The notes: generated by a model not told the origin, from the letters alone. 64,000 nt of DNA from Proluteimonas flavola (GCF_021191705.1 NZ_JAIWPU010000007.1:1-64000), one strand, 5' to 3'; counted from the stretch's first letter, positions 33,792 through 44,350 are shown. Program-made: numbers and translations.

Positions 33792-34478
33792 TCAGTTGAG
33801 CGCGATGCGGATGGCGGTCGCCGCGGCGACGGGTGCCAGCACGAGCGCGGCGGCAAGGCCCGCGGCGAGCAGCAACAGCCCGCCGGACGGATCATGCCCC
33901 TGCGCCGCGATCGCGACGCTGCCGGCACCGAACACCAGCACCGGAACGTACAGGGGCAGGGCAAGCAGTGCCAGCAGGATACCGGAACGCCGCATGCCGA
34001 TGGTCAGCGCGGCGACCACCGCGCCGAGCAGGCTCAGCAGCGGCGTGCCCAGCGCGAGACCGGCCAGCAGCACCGGCAACTGGGCGCGCGGCAGGCCCAG
34101 CAGTTCGGCCAGCAGCGGGGTGGCGACCAGCAGCGGCAGCGTCGTCGTCGCCCAGTGCACCGCGGTGCGCACCAGCACCAGCCAGGCCAGCGGCACGGGG
34201 CTGAGCATCCATTGTTCGAGCGAGCCGTCCTCGGCATCGCCGCGGAACAGCGTGTCGAGCGCGAGCAGGCCGGCGAGCACCGCCGCGACCCAGAGCACAC
34301 CGGGCGCCACGGCCCGCAGCGTCGCGGGCTCGTTGCCCAGTGCGAGCGCGAACAGCACCACGACCAGGAGCGCGAACAGCGCCGGCTGAAGCGCATCGCC
34401 CCGGCGCCGCCACAGCAGGCGCAGGTCGCGGGCGATCAGCGCGGCGGCGCTGCCGGGCAGGGTCGGCGTCGCGCTCAT
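33792..34478 (-). CDS. ccmB: Haem exporter permease CcmB
   Basis: A 228-residue six-TM ABC permease subunit with the CcmB opening [25 protein letters not shown] and an [15 protein letters not shown] block. Works with the CcmA ATPase to drive release of haem-loaded CcmE. ATG 34478 overlaps the ccmA stop by ATGA. Confidence 0.95.
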   Translation of the reverse strand: MSATPTLPGSAAALIARDLRLLWRRRGDALQPALFALLVVVLFALALGNEPATLRAVAPGVLWVAAVLAGLLALDTLFRGDAEDGSLEQWMLSPVPLAWLVLVRTAVHWATTTLPLLVATPLLAELLGLPRAQLPVLLAGLALGTPLLSLLGAVVAALTIGMRRSGILLALLALPLYVPVLVFGAGSVAIAAQGHDPSGGLLLLAAGLAAALVLAPVAAATAIRIALN

Positions 34479-35116
34479 GCGGCCGCGTCCAGTACCAGTT
34501 CGCGGGTGCGCACCGGCGGCGCGGCATAGGCGCCATGCGTGGTCACCAGCGCCGCGCCACCGTCGTCGAGCTGGGCGCGGACCATGCGGTTGACCAGTTC
34601 GATGCCCTGCAGATCGAGGTTGGCGTAGGGCTCGTCGAGCAGCCACAGCTTTGCTGGCGACATCCACAGCCGTGCCAGCGACAGCCGTTTCTTCTGCCCG
34701 GCCGACATCTGCCTGACCAGCAGGTGCGCCTGCGCAGCGAGCCCGACCAGCGCAAGCGCGCGCTCGGCGCTCTGGCTGGCGCGACAGCCCTGCAGGCGGG
34801 CGAGGAAATCGAGGTTCTCGATCCCGTCGAGATCGGCCTTCAGGCCCGGCAGATGCCCCAGATACGCCATGGTGCCGGCGCGCATCGCGCGGGCCACCGG
34901 CGTGCCGCCGACCTCGACCGTGCCACTGTCAGCTTCCAGCAGGCCGGCCAGCACCCGCAGCAGCGTGGTCTTGCCCGCGCCGTTGCCGCCCTGCACGAGC
35001 AGGGCTTCGCCGGCGGCGACATCGAAATCGAGCGGTCCGAACACCGGCCGCTCGTCGCGCAGGAAGCACAGACCGCGGGCGGCGAGCAGCGGTGGGACGG
35101 AAGCGGACTCGGACAT
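34475..35116 (-). CDS. ccmA: Haem exporter ATP-binding protein CcmA
   Basis: A 213-residue ABC ATPase: Walker [13 protein letters not shown] (~residues 43-54), signature LSLARLWMS preceded by QMSAGQKKR, Walker [13 protein letters not shown], and H-loop TTHG. First gene of the ccm operon on the minus strand. Start ATG 35116; the frame continues upstream into the DUF3293 region but the ABC domain begins here. Confidence 0.95.
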   Translation of the reverse strand: MSESASVPPLLAARGLCFLRDERPVFGPLDFDVAAGEALLVQGGNGAGKTTLLRVLAGLLEADSGTVEVGGTPVARAMRAGTMAYLGHLPGLKADLDGIENLDFLARLQGCRASQSAERALALVGLAAQAHLLVRQMSAGQKKRLSLARLWMSPAKLWLLDEPYANLDLQGIELVNRMVRAQLDDGGAALVTTHGAYAAPPVRTRELVLDAAA

Positions 35117-35189
35117 GCGGCGGCGATGGGCCCGTGTGCGCGGCCCGGACGACCGCGCGGCCATCCTATCCGCAGCGGCGGTACTTGCG

Positions 35190-35672
35190 TCAGCGCAGCC
35201 AGTCGACGTGCCGGTCGCCTTCCAGCCCGTTCGGGCGCGCGGCATCCATGCGCAGGCGCACCGGCGTCTCGCGCGACCACCACAGCGTGCCGAGCTGGCC
35301 ATAGCGGCGCGCGAGTGCGTCGAATGCAGCGACATCCATGCCGAACACGATCCAGCTCGGTTCGCGCCAGCTGCGGTCGGTGGCGCTGGCGAAGGCCGGC
35401 ATATGCGGCAGGCCGAGCGCGGTGAGCTCGGCCTCCAAAGCCTTGTCCGAGCGCCGGTTCTCGGTCGGCGCGCGCACGTCCGACATCGGATTCCACGCCG
35501 AGAGCAGGCCGTAGCCGTTGGCGTCGGGATAGCGCAGGTCGAGGCCCGGCGTCGGCAGCCCGATGACGATGTCGTGCCAGTCGTCGCGGTGCTGCCAGCG
35601 GTAGCGGGCATCGAGATAGGCGTGCAACAGCGCGACCAGACGGGTGTCGTCGATGGGATGCTGGTTGTTCAT
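35190..35672 (-). CDS. DUF3293-domain protein
   Basis: A 160-residue cytoplasmic protein. The conserved core [37 protein letters not shown] (in parts; note the SAWNP and N-R-x-x-x-x-x-L pattern) matches DUF3293, a small uncharacterised family. It lies 73 bp upstream of ccmA on the same strand and may share its promoter, but has no known role in cytochrome maturation. Divergent from the aminotransferase gene. Confidence 0.8.
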   Translation of the reverse strand: MNNQHPIDDTRLVALLHAYLDARYRWQHRDDWHDIVIGLPTPGLDLRYPDANGYGLLSAWNPMSDVRAPTENRRSDKALEAELTALGLPHMPAFASATDRSWREPSWIVFGMDVAAFDALARRYGQLGTLWWSRETPVRLRMDAARPNGLEGDRHVDWLR

Positions 35673-35742
35673 GGCGGCGGTTTATCCCCGTGGTCCGCGT
35701 CCGTACACTCGTGGCCCCTCAGATCCCAACGGCATGCAGGCG

Positions 35743-36888
35743 ATGATCCGGACCAAGCTTCCCAGGGTCGGCACCACGATCTTCACCGTGATGTCCCAAC
35801 TGGCGGCCGAGCACGGCGCCGTCAACCTCGGGCAGGGCTTCCCCGATTTCGACGTGCCGCAACGCCTGGTCGACGCACTCGCCGCGGCGATGCGCGCCGG
35901 CCACAACCAGTATGCGCCGATGACGGGGATCCCGGCGCTGCGGCAGGCGATCGCGGAGAAGACCGAACGCGTCTACGGGCATCTGCCCGATGCCGATGCG
36001 GAGATCACGGTCACCAGCGGCGCCACCGAGGCGCTGTTCAACGCGATCCACGCCGTGGTGCGCGCGGGCGAGGAGGTCATCGTCCTCGACCCCGCCTACG
36101 ACAGCTACGCGCCCGCGATCGAACTGGCCGGCGCGGTGGCGGTGCACGTGCCGCTGGATCCGGCGACGTTCGCGCCCGACTGGCAGCGCGTGCGCGACGC
36201 GGTCACGCCGAAGACGCGGATGATGATCGTCAACAGCCCGCACAACCCGTCCGGCGCGATGTTCGGCGCGGCCGACATGCAGGCGATCGCCGAACTGCTG
36301 CGCGACACCGGCCTCTATCTGCTGTCGGACGAGGTCTACGAGCACATCGTGTTCGACGGCGCGCGCCACGAGTCGGCGCTGCGCTGGCCGGAACTGCGCG
36401 AGCGCGCGTTCGTCGTGTCGAGCTTCGGCAAGACCTACCACTGCACCGGCTGGAAGCTCGGCTACTGCATCGCGCCGCCGGCGCTGAGCGCGGAGTTCCG
36501 CAAGGTGCACCAGTACAACGTGTTCTGCACCTTCGCACCGGCGCAGCATGCGTTCGCGGAGATGCTGCGCGAGGAACCCGAACACTACGAGCAGCTCGGC
36601 GCGTTCTACCAGGCCAAGCGCGACGCATTCGCCGCGCAGCTCGCCAGCACGCGGCTGCGATGCCTGCCGGTGCCGGGCGGTTACTTCCAGCTGGTCGACT
36701 ATGCGGCGGTCAGCGATCTCGACGACGCCGAATTCTGTCGCTGGCTGACGATCGAGAAGGGCGTCGCTGCGATTCCACTGTCGCCGTTCTATGCGGCGCC
36801 GCCTGCCGGTCAGCGGCTGGCGCGGCTGTGTTTCGCCAAGAACGACGCGACGCTGGACGCGGCGATCGAGCGCCTGCGCAAGCTCTGA
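35743..36888 (+). CDS. PLP-dependent aminotransferase, methionine aminotransferase type (YbdL-like)
   Basis: A 381-residue class I/II aminotransferase. MIRTKLPRVGTTIFTVMSQLAAEHGAVNLGQGFPDF (in parts) is typical of YbdL/kynurenine-oxoglutarate transaminases acting on methionine, aromatic or related amino acids. The PLP lysine lies in SSFGKTYHCTGWKLGY, with NSPHNPSG and LSDEVYEH binding cofactor. ATG 35743 and ATG 35734 are both possible starts; I take 35743 for its nearer AGG. The frame upstream to 35644 is rejected. Could salvage methionine from 2-oxo-4-methylthiobutyrate. Confidence 0.88.
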   Translation: MIRTKLPRVGTTIFTVMSQLAAEHGAVNLGQGFPDFDVPQRLVDALAAAMRAGHNQYAPMTGIPALRQAIAEKTERVYGHLPDADAEITVTSGATEALFNAIHAVVRAGEEVIVLDPAYDSYAPAIELAGAVAVHVPLDPATFAPDWQRVRDAVTPKTRMMIVNSPHNPSGAMFGAADMQAIAELLRDTGLYLLSDEVYEHIVFDGARHESALRWPELRERAFVVSSFGKTYHCTGWKLGYCIAPPALSAEFRKVHQYNVFCTFAPAQHAFAEMLREEPEHYEQLGAFYQAKRDAFAAQLASTRLRCLPVPGGYFQLVDYAAVSDLDDAEFCRWLTIEKGVAAIPLSPFYAAPPAGQRLARLCFAKNDATLDAAIERLRKL

Positions 36889-36987
36889 GCGTGCGCTGCG
36901 ACGTTCGGTCGCGGCGGACCTTCAGCGATGCGTCGCTAGACTTGGGTTCTGCGCATTCCGCGCCGTGCCATCGACCGACTGCCGACC

Positions 36988-37581
36988 GTGTCCCTCCGTC
37001 TCGCCGCCATCGTCGTCTCCATGATGCTGCTCGCAAGCTGCACCGCGCCGCCGGCCGGCCCGTACACGGGGACCGATCTGAGGGGCGTGCCCTACGGCCG
37101 CAGCCTCGATCTCCAGGACACGCAGGGACAGCCGCGCGGCCTCGGCGATTTCCGCGGGCGCTACGTGCTGCTGTCGTTCGGTTACACCCATTGCCCGGAG
37201 GTCTGTCCGACCAGCCTGCTGAAGGCCTCGCAGATCCGCCGGGCACTCGGCGAGGACGGCGAGCGGCTGCAGATCGTGTTCGTCACCGTGGATCCGAGGC
37301 GCGATACCGGCGAAATCCTCGAGCAGTACGTCGGCGCTTTCGGCGGCGACATCGTCGCGCTGCGCGGTGACGACATGCAGACGCGGCTCGCCGCGCAGTC
37401 GTTCCGCGTGACCTATCGCGAAGTGCCGACGAGCTCGTCCTACGCGATGGACCACACCATGGTGAACTACCTCATCGGTCCCGACGGCCGCTTGCGCCTC
37501 GCATTCCAGTACGACCAGCCCGTCGATACGATGGTCGCCGACATCCGGCGGGTGATGACCCCTGTGCACACCGAAGGCTGA
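36988..37581 (+). CDS. SCO1/SenC-family copper-binding lipoprotein
   Basis: A 197-residue protein from GTG 36988. MSLRLAAIVVSMMLLASC gives a lipobox with Cys18. The thioredoxin-like SCO domain carries C69-P-E-V-C73 in FGYTHCPEVCPTSL and the distal ligand H156 in DHTMVNYLIGP, i.e. the Cu-binding Cys-Cys-His set. SCO proteins deliver copper to the CuA site of cytochrome oxidase or act as thiol reductants. No oxidase genes adjoin; the ccm operon is 2 kb away. Confidence 0.9.
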   Translation: MSLRLAAIVVSMMLLASCTAPPAGPYTGTDLRGVPYGRSLDLQDTQGQPRGLGDFRGRYVLLSFGYTHCPEVCPTSLLKASQIRRALGEDGERLQIVFVTVDPRRDTGEILEQYVGAFGGDIVALRGDDMQTRLAAQSFRVTYREVPTSSSYAMDHTMVNYLIGPDGRLRLAFQYDQPVDTMVADIRRVMTPVHTEG

Positions 37582-37666
37582 CCACGCAGTCAGCGTTTCC
37601 CGACTTGCGATTCGTCTCGTGCGCGGCGTAGCCTCCGACTCAGGGGTGAGGGGAAGGAGAATCAGG

Positions 37667-38314
37667 ATGACGATTCGCGTGTTCATGGTCGACGACCATG
37701 CGCTGGTCCGCACTGGCATGCGCATGATTCTTGCCAACGAGGCGGATATCGAAGTGGTCGGTGAAGCCGAAAGCGGCGAAGTGGCGCTGCCGCTGATCCG
37801 CAGGCTCAAGCCGGACATCGTGCTCTGCGATCTGCACCTGCCCGGCGTCAGTGGCCTCGAAGTCACCGAGCGGGTCGTGCGGGGGCAATCGGACACGCGG
37901 GTGATCGTGGTGTCGATCCTCGAGGACGGGCCGATGCCGCGCCGGATGATCGAAGCCGGTGCCTCCGGTTACGTGGGCAAGGGCGGCGATGCCGCGGAAC
38001 TCGTGCGCGCGGTGCGGGATGTCGCGCGCGGCCGGCGCTATCTGGCGAGCAACATCGCGCAGAATCTCGCGCTGTCAGGTATCAGCGGCAACGAAACGCC
38101 TTTCGATGCACTGTCGCCGCGCGAGATGGAAGTCGCGATGCTGTTGCTGCAGGGCCTGCGCCAGGAAGACATCGCACGGCGCCTGAGTCTCAGCGCCAAG
38201 ACCGTCAACACGCACAAGTCGCGGCTGTTCGAGAAGCTGCAGATCCAGGATTCGATGGCGCTGGCGCGTCTGGCGAGCCAGTACCGCGTCGCGCCGGTGG
38301 AGCTCGCAATCTAG
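37667..38314 (+). CDS. GacA/UvrY-like LuxR-family response regulator
   Basis: A 215-residue response regulator. Receiver: D9-D10, phospho-acceptor Asp55 (IVLCDLHLPG), S of VVSIL and Lys in GYVGKGG. LuxR HTH: LSPREMEVAMLLLQGLRQEDIARRLSLSAKTVNTHKSRLFEKL (in parts). The N-terminus MTIRVFMVDDHALVRTGM is close to GacA/UvrY, which controls CsrA-sequestering small RNAs. ATG 37667 follows AAGGAGAATCAGG; the longer frame from 37619 is rejected. No uvrC follows, unlike the usual gacA-uvrC order, so orthology is likely but not certain. Confidence 0.85.
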   Translation: MTIRVFMVDDHALVRTGMRMILANEADIEVVGEAESGEVALPLIRRLKPDIVLCDLHLPGVSGLEVTERVVRGQSDTRVIVVSILEDGPMPRRMIEAGASGYVGKGGDAAELVRAVRDVARGRRYLASNIAQNLALSGISGNETPFDALSPREMEVAMLLLQGLRQEDIARRLSLSAKTVNTHKSRLFEKLQIQDSMALARLASQYRVAPVELAI

Positions 38315-38318
38315 CGAA

Positions 38319-38344
38319 AACCCCGGCCGAAGCCGGGGTTTTTT
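38319..38344. terminator. Bidirectional intrinsic terminator between gacA-like gene and rne
   Basis: The stem CCCCGGC (38321-38327) pairs with GCCGGGG (38332-38338). A-run AAAA (38317-38320) on one side and TTTTTT (38339-38344) on the other make it active in both directions. It ends the rightward regulator gene and lies 23 bp past the rne stop. Confidence 0.9.
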
Positions 38345-38366
38345 GTGGGTGACGCGCCGGAATGCC

Positions 38367-41300
38367 TCAGGCGTTGTTCGGACGCGGCCGCGAACGCGGA
38401 TCGGTCCTGTAGTCCGCTTCCGGTTCTTCTTCGCTGTCCGCGAGGTCGGATTCGACTGTCGTTGCGTCAACGAACGCCGGATCGATCCGCGGCGCGGCGT
38501 CTTCATCCGTCAAGGCTGCATCGCTCGGCGCGACGCCGGTCGTCTCAGGCTCGGCAGAAGGCGTTTCGACGATCTGTGCGGCGGCCGTGGCAGGCGCGTC
38601 GAACAGGCCTTGGGCCACCGGCGCACGCGGCGTGGCGGGCGCCGCGTCGACCAGTGCCGGTGCGCGATCTTCCGCGATCTCAGGCGCTGCTGCGGCCGGT
38701 GTTTCGACGATGACGCTCGGCTCGGCGTGCGGTGCATGCTCGACCGTCTCCGCAATCTCTGCAGTTTCGACCGGGTCGACCGACTGGACCGCACTCGCGG
38801 CATCGTCCGCCGCGGTATCGGCGGGGGCTGCATCCTGCACCGGCGTCGCAGCTGCGGCGACCGGCGTATCGACTGCCCGCCGCGGCACGTGCGCATCGGC
38901 GACCGGTGGCGCGCTTTCGACCGGGATCTGCGGCGCATCGGCTTCGACAGGTGCAGGCGTCGCGGTCCAGGTATCGACCGGCTGCGCGGTCGCAGTCGTT
39001 TCGACGGCCGGTGATGCGGTTCCGTTCGATGTCTGCACCACCGCACCCGTGGCGACAGCCGCCGCGGCAACGGCCGGGCGGGTGTCCTGCGGCGCGGGTG
39101 CGCGCGGTTCGCCCGTGGGCTGCGCAGCAGGTGCGGGCAGGTCGTCGAAATCGAACTCGGGCTGGCCGTGGCCGGTGGCGACGGCGGTGTCGTCGTCGCC
39201 CGCGTCATCGTGATCGCTGTCCAGCGATATCTCGTCGCCGGCAGTGCCGTCACCGGCCTTGCCACGACGACGACGACGGCCACCGCGACGACCGCGACGG
39301 CGACGGCCATTGCTGCCGTCATCGTCACCGGCTTCGCCGTTGCCATCGGCATCGGACGCGCTGGTGTCGTTGGTGTCGTCCGCATCCGTGTCGGTGTTCG
39401 CCGGCGCGGCTTGATGGTGCGGGGCGGCGTGCGTGGCGACAGCGGCGGGTGCGCTGTCGATCGCCGTCGTCGGCGCGGCCTGCTCGATGTCGGCCTGGGC
39501 AACGCGGGGCGCCTCGATCGATGCGGCTGCGACCGGCGCGGCAACGGCGATCGCCGCCTGGGCCTCGGTCGCTTCGCCTTCGGTCTTCTGGCGCGGGCCA
39601 CGCTGCTTCTGCCGCTGGCGACGCTCCTGCTGGCGCTCCTTGCGCGCACCGGCACCGGTATCGGCAACGGCCGCAGGCTCGCGACGCGGCTCACGCTGCG
39701 CCTCGTCGCGCGCGGGCTGCGCGGCCGCTGCGGGCTTCGTCTCGGTCGCGGGCGCCTGGTTCGATGCGCCCTGGCCCTGGCGGCCACCACGGCGGTCGCG
39801 ACGCTGGCCGGTGCGGCCACGGTCGTTGCGATCGCCGCGGTGCTCGCCGCGCGGACCGCCATCGGCACGCGGTGCGCGCTCGGCCTGCGCGGGTGCGGCC
39901 GGCTTGGCCGGGGCAGGCGGTGCGAACAGCGTCTTGAGCCAACCCAGGACGCCACCGGTCGATGCCGAGGCCGCGGGTGCGGGTGCCGGCTGCGGCACCG
40001 GCGCCGGTGCGGGCGCAGCGGCTTCCGGCTTGGGCTCGCGGATCGGCGCAGGCTGCGTCGGACGCACGTTGGTGACGGCCGGCGGCGGCACGTTGAGGTT
40101 GTTCTTGCTAAGAGCGATCGTCGCCACACGACGCGGCGTCCCGCGCTGGTAGCTCGGACGCGCAGTTTCCTCACCGAGTTCGTTCTCGCGGATGCGCGAG
40201 ACGTCGTAGTGCGGCGTGTGCAGTTGCTCGTCGGCGACGATGATGATCGGCGCGCCGTGGCGCTTCTCGATTTCCTCGAGCGCGCTGCGCTTCTCGTTGA
40301 GCAGGTAGTTCGCGATCTCGACCGGGGCCTGCACCAGCACCTGTCCGGTGTTGTCCTTCATCGCGTGCTCTTCGGCGACGCGGATGATCGACAGCGACAG
40401 CGACTCGATGCTGCGCATGCGGCCGTGGCCTTCGCAGCGCGGGCAGACGATCTGGCTCGACTCGCCCAGCGACGCGCGCAGGCGCTGGCGGCTCATCTCC
40501 AGCAGGCCGAACTTGGAGATCTTGTTCTGCTGCACGCGGGCGCGGTCGTACTTGAGCGCGTTCTGCAGCTTGTGCTCGACGTCGCGCTGGTGCTTGTTCG
40601 ACGACATGTCGATGAAGTCGATCACCACCAGGCCGCCGAGATCGCGCAGGCGCAGCTGGCGGGCCACTTCCTCGGCCGCTTCCAGGTTGGTGTTGAACGC
40701 GGTCTCTTCGATGTCGCCGCCCTTGGTGGCGCGCGCGGAGTTCACGTCGATCGCGGTCAGGGCTTCGGTCTGGTCGATGACCAGCGCGCCGCCGGACGGC
40801 AGGCGCACGGTGCGCTCGTAGGCGCTCTCGATCTGCGACTCGATCTGGTAGCGGTTGAACAGCGGCACGTCGTCGGTGTAGTGCTTGAGCTTGCGCAGGT
40901 TGTGCGGCATCACCTGCTCGACGAATTCCCTGGCCTCGGCGTACATCTCCGGCGTGTCGACCAGGATCTCGGCGATGTCGGCGCGCATGTAGTCGCGCAG
41001 CGCGCGGGTGATCAGGCGCGATTCCTGGTAGATCAGAAACGGCGAGGGCTTGCTCAGCGCGGCTTCGGCGATCGCGCGCCAGATGCTCAGCAGGTAGTCG
41101 AGGTCCCACTGCAGCTCTTCGGCGTCGCGGCCGACGCCGGCGGTACGGATGATCACGCCCATCTCGTCCGGGATGTCGAGCGCGTCCATCGCCTTCTTCA
41201 GCTCGGCGCGGTCCTCGCCCTCGATCCGGCGCGAGACGCCACCGGCGGTCGGCGAGTTGGGCATCAGCACCATGTAGCGGCCGGCCAGCGAGATGAATGT

Positions 41301-41648
41301 GGTCAGGGCGGCGCCCTTGTTGCCGCGCTCTTCCTTGTCGACCTGGACGACGACTTCCTGGCCTTCGCGCAGGAGTTCCTTGATGGCGCCCTTGTTCGGG
41401 TCGGCGCCGGCCTGGAAATAGTCGCGGGAGACTTCCTTCAGCGGCAGGAAGCCGTGGCGGGCGGCGCCGTACTCGATGAACGCGGCTTCTAGCGAGGGCT
41501 CGATGCGGGTGATACGACCCTTGTAGATGTTGGACTTCTTCTGTTCCCTGGACGGCTGTTCGATGTCGATGTCGTACAGGGACTGGCCATCAACGATGGC
41601 GACGCGCAGTTCTTCTGCCTGCGTCGCGTTGATCAGCATGCGCTTCAT
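38367..41648 (-). CDS. rne: Ribonuclease E
   Basis: A 1093-residue endoribonuclease organising the RNA degradosome and processing rRNA, tRNA and mRNA. The S1 domain begins [23 protein letters not shown] (in parts, ~residues 37-60). The RNase H/DNase I-like core includes [26 protein letters not shown] and the magnesium site [11 protein letters not shown]. The Zn-link is C402-P-R-C405. Residues ~520-1093 are a long disordered tail with Arg-rich blocks (residues ~600-690, RNA binding) and then Ala/Pro/acidic sequence, as in gammaproteobacterial RNase E. Start ATG 41648 ([17 protein letters not shown]) matches the family; the longer frame is rejected. Confidence 0.97.
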   Translation of the reverse strand: MKRMLINATQAEELRVAIVDGQSLYDIDIEQPSREQKKSNIYKGRITRIEPSLEAAFIEYGAARHGFLPLKEVSRDYFQAGADPNKGAIKELLREGQEVVVQVDKEERGNKGAALTTFISLAGRYMVLMPNSPTAGGVSRRIEGEDRAELKKAMDALDIPDEMGVIIRTAGVGRDAEELQWDLDYLLSIWRAIAEAALSKPSPFLIYQESRLITRALRDYMRADIAEILVDTPEMYAEAREFVEQVMPHNLRKLKHYTDDVPLFNRYQIESQIESAYERTVRLPSGGALVIDQTEALTAIDVNSARATKGGDIEETAFNTNLEAAEEVARQLRLRDLGGLVVIDFIDMSSNKHQRDVEHKLQNALKYDRARVQQNKISKFGLLEMSRQRLRASLGESSQIVCPRCEGHGRMRSIESLSLSIIRVAEEHAMKDNTGQVLVQAPVEIANYLLNEKRSALEEIEKRHGAPIIIVADEQLHTPHYDVSRIRENELGEETARPSYQRGTPRRVATIALSKNNLNVPPPAVTNVRPTQPAPIREPKPEAAAPAPAPVPQPAPAPAASASTGGVLGWLKTLFAPPAPAKPAAPAQAERAPRADGGPRGEHRGDRNDRGRTGQRRDRRGGRQGQGASNQAPATETKPAAAAQPARDEAQREPRREPAAVADTGAGARKERQQERRQRQKQRGPRQKTEGEATEAQAAIAVAAPVAAASIEAPRVAQADIEQAAPTTAIDSAPAAVATHAAPHHQAAPANTDTDADDTNDTSASDADGNGEAGDDDGSNGRRRRGRRGGRRRRRGKAGDGTAGDEISLDSDHDDAGDDDTAVATGHGQPEFDFDDLPAPAAQPTGEPRAPAPQDTRPAVAAAAVATGAVVQTSNGTASPAVETTATAQPVDTWTATPAPVEADAPQIPVESAPPVADAHVPRRAVDTPVAAAATPVQDAAPADTAADDAASAVQSVDPVETAEIAETVEHAPHAEPSVIVETPAAAAPEIAEDRAPALVDAAPATPRAPVAQGLFDAPATAAAQIVETPSAEPETTGVAPSDAALTDEDAAPRIDPAFVDATTVESDLADSEEEPEADYRTDPRSRPRPNNA

Positions 41649-42047
41649 GGTTGCGTTTCCTTGCGCGCTCTCACGCGCGGAACGCCGGGGCGTTTCGCCT
41701 GGATGAAGCCTGAAGCCGCCGCGCACGCGCAGCGACGAACCGGATTGTCCAGCGCTACGACACCACGGCGGGCCGCGGGAGCGCTCTGTATTGTCTGGGT
41801 AGTGCAGGCCGCGGACCGCTTGCGACCGGTGTTGGGCGGTCGCGAACGTCACGCGGGACGTGTTCAGCGCCGATGCCAGGCATCGGGCGATGGCCGGTAC
41901 TGCCGTACAGCCGCTAACATGGCCGCCCCTGGGGCGGTGGCCGCGCACTGTCCGGAAGCCTTTGAAAGGCAGGCTTTTGGCCCGTGATCTTTCAAAGAAA
42001 TCAGCACCTTAGATCGCGGCCCGAGTGTACCAGATAAACAGGCGACG
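41649..42047 (-). other. Long rne leader / rne-rluC divergent intergenic region
   Basis: A 399-bp gap with no gene. In many gammaproteobacteria rne has a ~360-nt 5' leader through which RNase E limits its own mRNA; a start at the predicted promoter near 42017 would give ~370 nt here, which fits. A 9-bp perfect inverted repeat (CTTTGAAAG at 41960-41968 and CTTTCAAAG at 41989-41997) could form a hairpin near the leader's 5' end. The autoregulation is inferred from the family. Confidence 0.5.
42024..42032 (-). promoter_or_regulatory. Putative extended -10 promoter of rne
   Basis: On the minus strand TGG-TACACT (42032 down to 42024) is an extended -10 element with a good hexamer and no clear -35. 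A start near 42017 would give the long rne leader. It is only 16 bp from the rluC start codon, so rluC expression may be linked. Confidence 0.4.
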
Positions 42048-43013
42048 ATGACTGACAACGGTTCCGGCTCCGCCGGCGGCGGTGGCGTGCGACTGGTCCG
42101 GGTTCCGGACGATCGCGACGGCCAACGCCTCGACAATTTCCTGCTCGGCCAGCTCAAGGGCGCGCCGAGGTCGATCATCTACAAGATCGTGCGCAGCGGC
42201 CAGGTCCGCGTGAATGGCGGCCGCGCCAAGCCCGAGCGCAAGCTCGACGCCGGCGACGAGGTGCGGATTCCGCCCGTCCGGCTGGAAACGCCGGGCGAGG
42301 CCGGCACACCCTCGAAGGGCCTGCTGGCGGCGATGGACGCCAGCATCGTGTTCGAGGACGCCCGGCTGCTGGCGATCAGCAAGCCCAGCGGCATCGCCAG
42401 CCATGGCGGCAGCGGGATCAGCTTCGGGGTCATCGAGACCCTGCGCGCATTGCGGCCGAACCAGTCGCTGGAACTGGTGCACCGGCTGGATCGCGATACC
42501 TCGGGCCTGATGGTGCTGGCCAAGAAACGGTCGGCGCTGACCCAGTTGCAGGCCCTGCTGCGCGAGGACCACGGTGCCGGCATCCGCAAGCGCTACCTCA
42601 CCCTGCTGGCGGGACGCATGCCCGACGGCACGATGAGCGTCGATGCGCCGCTGCACGTCGGCCTGCGCCAGGGCGGCGAGCGCCACGTTCAGGTCAATCC
42701 GCAGGGAAAGGAATCGCTGAGCCATTTCGGCGTGCTGGAGCGGCGCGGCGGGCAGTCTTACTGCGAAGTGCGGATCGAAACCGGTCGCACCCACCAGATC
42801 CGCGTCCACGCCCAGCACATCGGCCATCCGGTCGCCGGCGACGACAAGTACGGCGACGTCGAGGTGAACAAGCGCATGCGCGAGCAGATCGGCCTGCGGC
42901 GCCTGTTCCTGCATGCCGCGTCGCTGGCGTTCACCCTCGACGACGGCGAGGCCTACGTGCTCAACGCCCCGTTGGCGGACGACCTGCGTGAGGCGCTGGA
43001 CCGGCTCGGCTGA
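42048..43013 (+). CDS. rluC: Ribosomal large-subunit pseudouridine synthase RluC
   Basis: A 321-residue RluA-family enzyme. An N-terminal S4 RNA-binding domain (~residues 24-80, DGQRLDNFLLGQLKG and VNGGRAKPERKLDAGDEVRIP) precedes the synthase core with the catalytic HRLDRDTSG (Asp148), then GRTHQIRVHAQHIGHP. RluC modifies 23S rRNA U955, U2504 and U2580 in E. coli. Its position divergent from rne is the conserved gammaproteobacterial arrangement and supports RluC over RluD. Confidence 0.94.
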   Translation: MTDNGSGSAGGGGVRLVRVPDDRDGQRLDNFLLGQLKGAPRSIIYKIVRSGQVRVNGGRAKPERKLDAGDEVRIPPVRLETPGEAGTPSKGLLAAMDASIVFEDARLLAISKPSGIASHGGSGISFGVIETLRALRPNQSLELVHRLDRDTSGLMVLAKKRSALTQLQALLREDHGAGIRKRYLTLLAGRMPDGTMSVDAPLHVGLRQGGERHVQVNPQGKESLSHFGVLERRGGQSYCEVRIETGRTHQIRVHAQHIGHPVAGDDKYGDVEVNKRMREQIGLRRLFLHAASLAFTLDDGEAYVLNAPLADDLREALDRLG

Positions 43014-43031
43014 GCCGGTCCAGCGTCGATG

Positions 43032-43937
43032 TCACTCGACTTCGGTGCCGTAGCCGTCGCGCAGTATCTGCCGGTAGTCGGCCATCGAAGGCAGACCGAC
43101 TGCGGCGCGACGCGCCTCCAGGCCGTCGGGATCCTCCACCGGCCGCAGCCGCATGACGCCGTCGGCATGGGTCTGGAACTGGGTGCCGTAGCGTTGCGGC
43201 TGGCCTTCGGCGAGCAGGACGCGGTCGGTCAGCAGCGCGTAGTCACTGCGGTCGGCACGACCGGCGTCGACCGCAGGCTGCATCCGTGCCAGCGCGGCAC
43301 GTTGGAACGCAGGGTCGTGGTCGGCATGCTGGACCAGCAGCCACGCCGCCTTCGCGCCATCGTGGCCGACCAGGTCGCTGTCCGGCCAGCCCCGGCTGTC
43401 CAGCACCTGCTGGAGCCAGGCGGTGTTCTCGCGATCGACCTCCGTCATCCGTACCCGCGCGGCATCGTCCACGGAACCGCCGGTGCCGAACACCGCGCGC
43501 CGCGCCACCTGGTCCACTTCGGCGCGGCGCAGCAGTTCTTCGCGCAGGGCCGGGTCGCGTCGTGCCGCCTGTGCGGCCTCCAGCGTCGCTGCCTCGGTAC
43601 GCAGCGCGTTCCAGCCCAGGTGCTGGCGCAAGGCATCCAGCCCCGGCCGCGACTTGCCGAGCAGGTCGTCGAACGGGATCCGGCCGCCCGGCAACTGCCG
43701 GCGCAGATACGCGAAGGCGTCGTCGAAGCGCCCGGCCGCCGACAGACACTCCGCCGTCAGCAGTTCGCCGTTGGTGGGGATCGCGGCACCGGCCACCTCG
43801 GCCGCGAGCAGGATCCCGCCACAGCGCGCCGGATCACCCGCTTCGTATGCCGCCACTCCATCCATGAAGGACGGTGGACTGGCCCCGGCCGCCGAGGCGA
43901 GCGCGAGCAGGGCGACGGTGCGGACGGTGCGCCTCAT
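43032..43937 (-). CDS. DUF6624-domain exported protein
   Basis: A 301-residue protein with a signal peptide ([19 protein letters not shown]). The C-terminal half shows the DUF6624 blocks: [45 protein letters not shown] and [24 protein letters not shown] (in parts), with the conserved HAD..FQ and YGTQ. The N-terminal half is helical, perhaps TPR-like. Function unknown, periplasmic. The frame continues upstream to 45182 as a shadow of nfuA and the phhB region; ATG 43937 overlaps the phhB stop by ATGA. Confidence 0.82.
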   Translation of the reverse strand: MRRTVRTVALLALASAAGASPPSFMDGVAAYEAGDPARCGGILLAAEVAGAAIPTNGELLTAECLSAAGRFDDAFAYLRRQLPGGRIPFDDLLGKSRPGLDALRQHLGWNALRTEAATLEAAQAARRDPALREELLRRAEVDQVARRAVFGTGGSVDDAARVRMTEVDRENTAWLQQVLDSRGWPDSDLVGHDGAKAAWLLVQHADHDPAFQRAALARMQPAVDAGRADRSDYALLTDRVLLAEGQPQRYGTQFQTHADGVMRLRPVEDPDGLEARRAAVGLPSMADYRQILRDGYGTEVE

Positions 43938-44275
43938 GCCACCAGGCGGTCTGCCTTCGCCGCGCAGATGAAGTCGTTCTCCGACAGGCCGCCCACATCG
44001 TGGGTGGAATAGCGCACCTCGACCCGGTCGTAATGCACGCCGAGATCGGGGTGGTGGTCTTCGCGATGGGCGACGAAGGCCAGCGCGTTCACGAAGGCCA
44101 TCGTTCGGTGGTAGTCGTCGAAGCGGAAGGTGCGGGTCAGCGCGCGGCCGTCTTCCGCGAGCGTCCATCCGGCGACCTGCGGCAGCAGTTCGCGGACGCG
44201 GGCTTCGGGCAGGCGATGCGCGTCGCCGCGGCGGGGAATGCAATGGGCATCGCTGAGTGGAACGAGGTCGGACAT
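43934..44275 (-). CDS. phhB: 4a-hydroxytetrahydrobiopterin dehydratase (pterin-4a-carbinolamine dehydratase)
   Basis: A 113-residue enzyme that dehydrates the pterin carbinolamine formed by phenylalanine hydroxylase. The signature [18 protein letters not shown] lies at ~residues 70-87, with the preceding [20 protein letters not shown] helix. No phhA is next to it. Its stop overlaps the start of the DUF6624 gene, so the two are translationally coupled. Confidence 0.93.
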   Translation of the reverse strand: MSDLVPLSDAHCIPRRGDAHRLPEARVRELLPQVAGWTLAEDGRALTRTFRFDDYHRTMAFVNALAFVAHREDHHPDLGVHYDRVEVRYSTHDVGGLSENDFICAAKADRLVA

Positions 44276-44344
44276 CGTGGAATCTCCTGGCGGGGCCGTT
44301 CATGCGGCAGACGGCGACCGGCGCGTGCGTGGGCGCGGGCCCGC

Positions 44345-44350
44345 TAGAAT
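44345..44350 (+). promoter_or_regulatory. Putative -10 box giving a leaderless nfuA mRNA
   Basis: TAGAAT matches the -10 consensus in five of six positions. Seven bases separate it from ATG 44358, so transcription would begin at or next to the start codon. No Shine-Dalgarno sequence is present between them. No clear -35 is seen. Confidence 0.4.

Noticed and set aside
39168..41492. A 774-codon plus-strand frame opposite rne
   Set aside because: Codon-bias shadow of the RNase E gene; Gly/Arg/Val-rich with no family resemblance.
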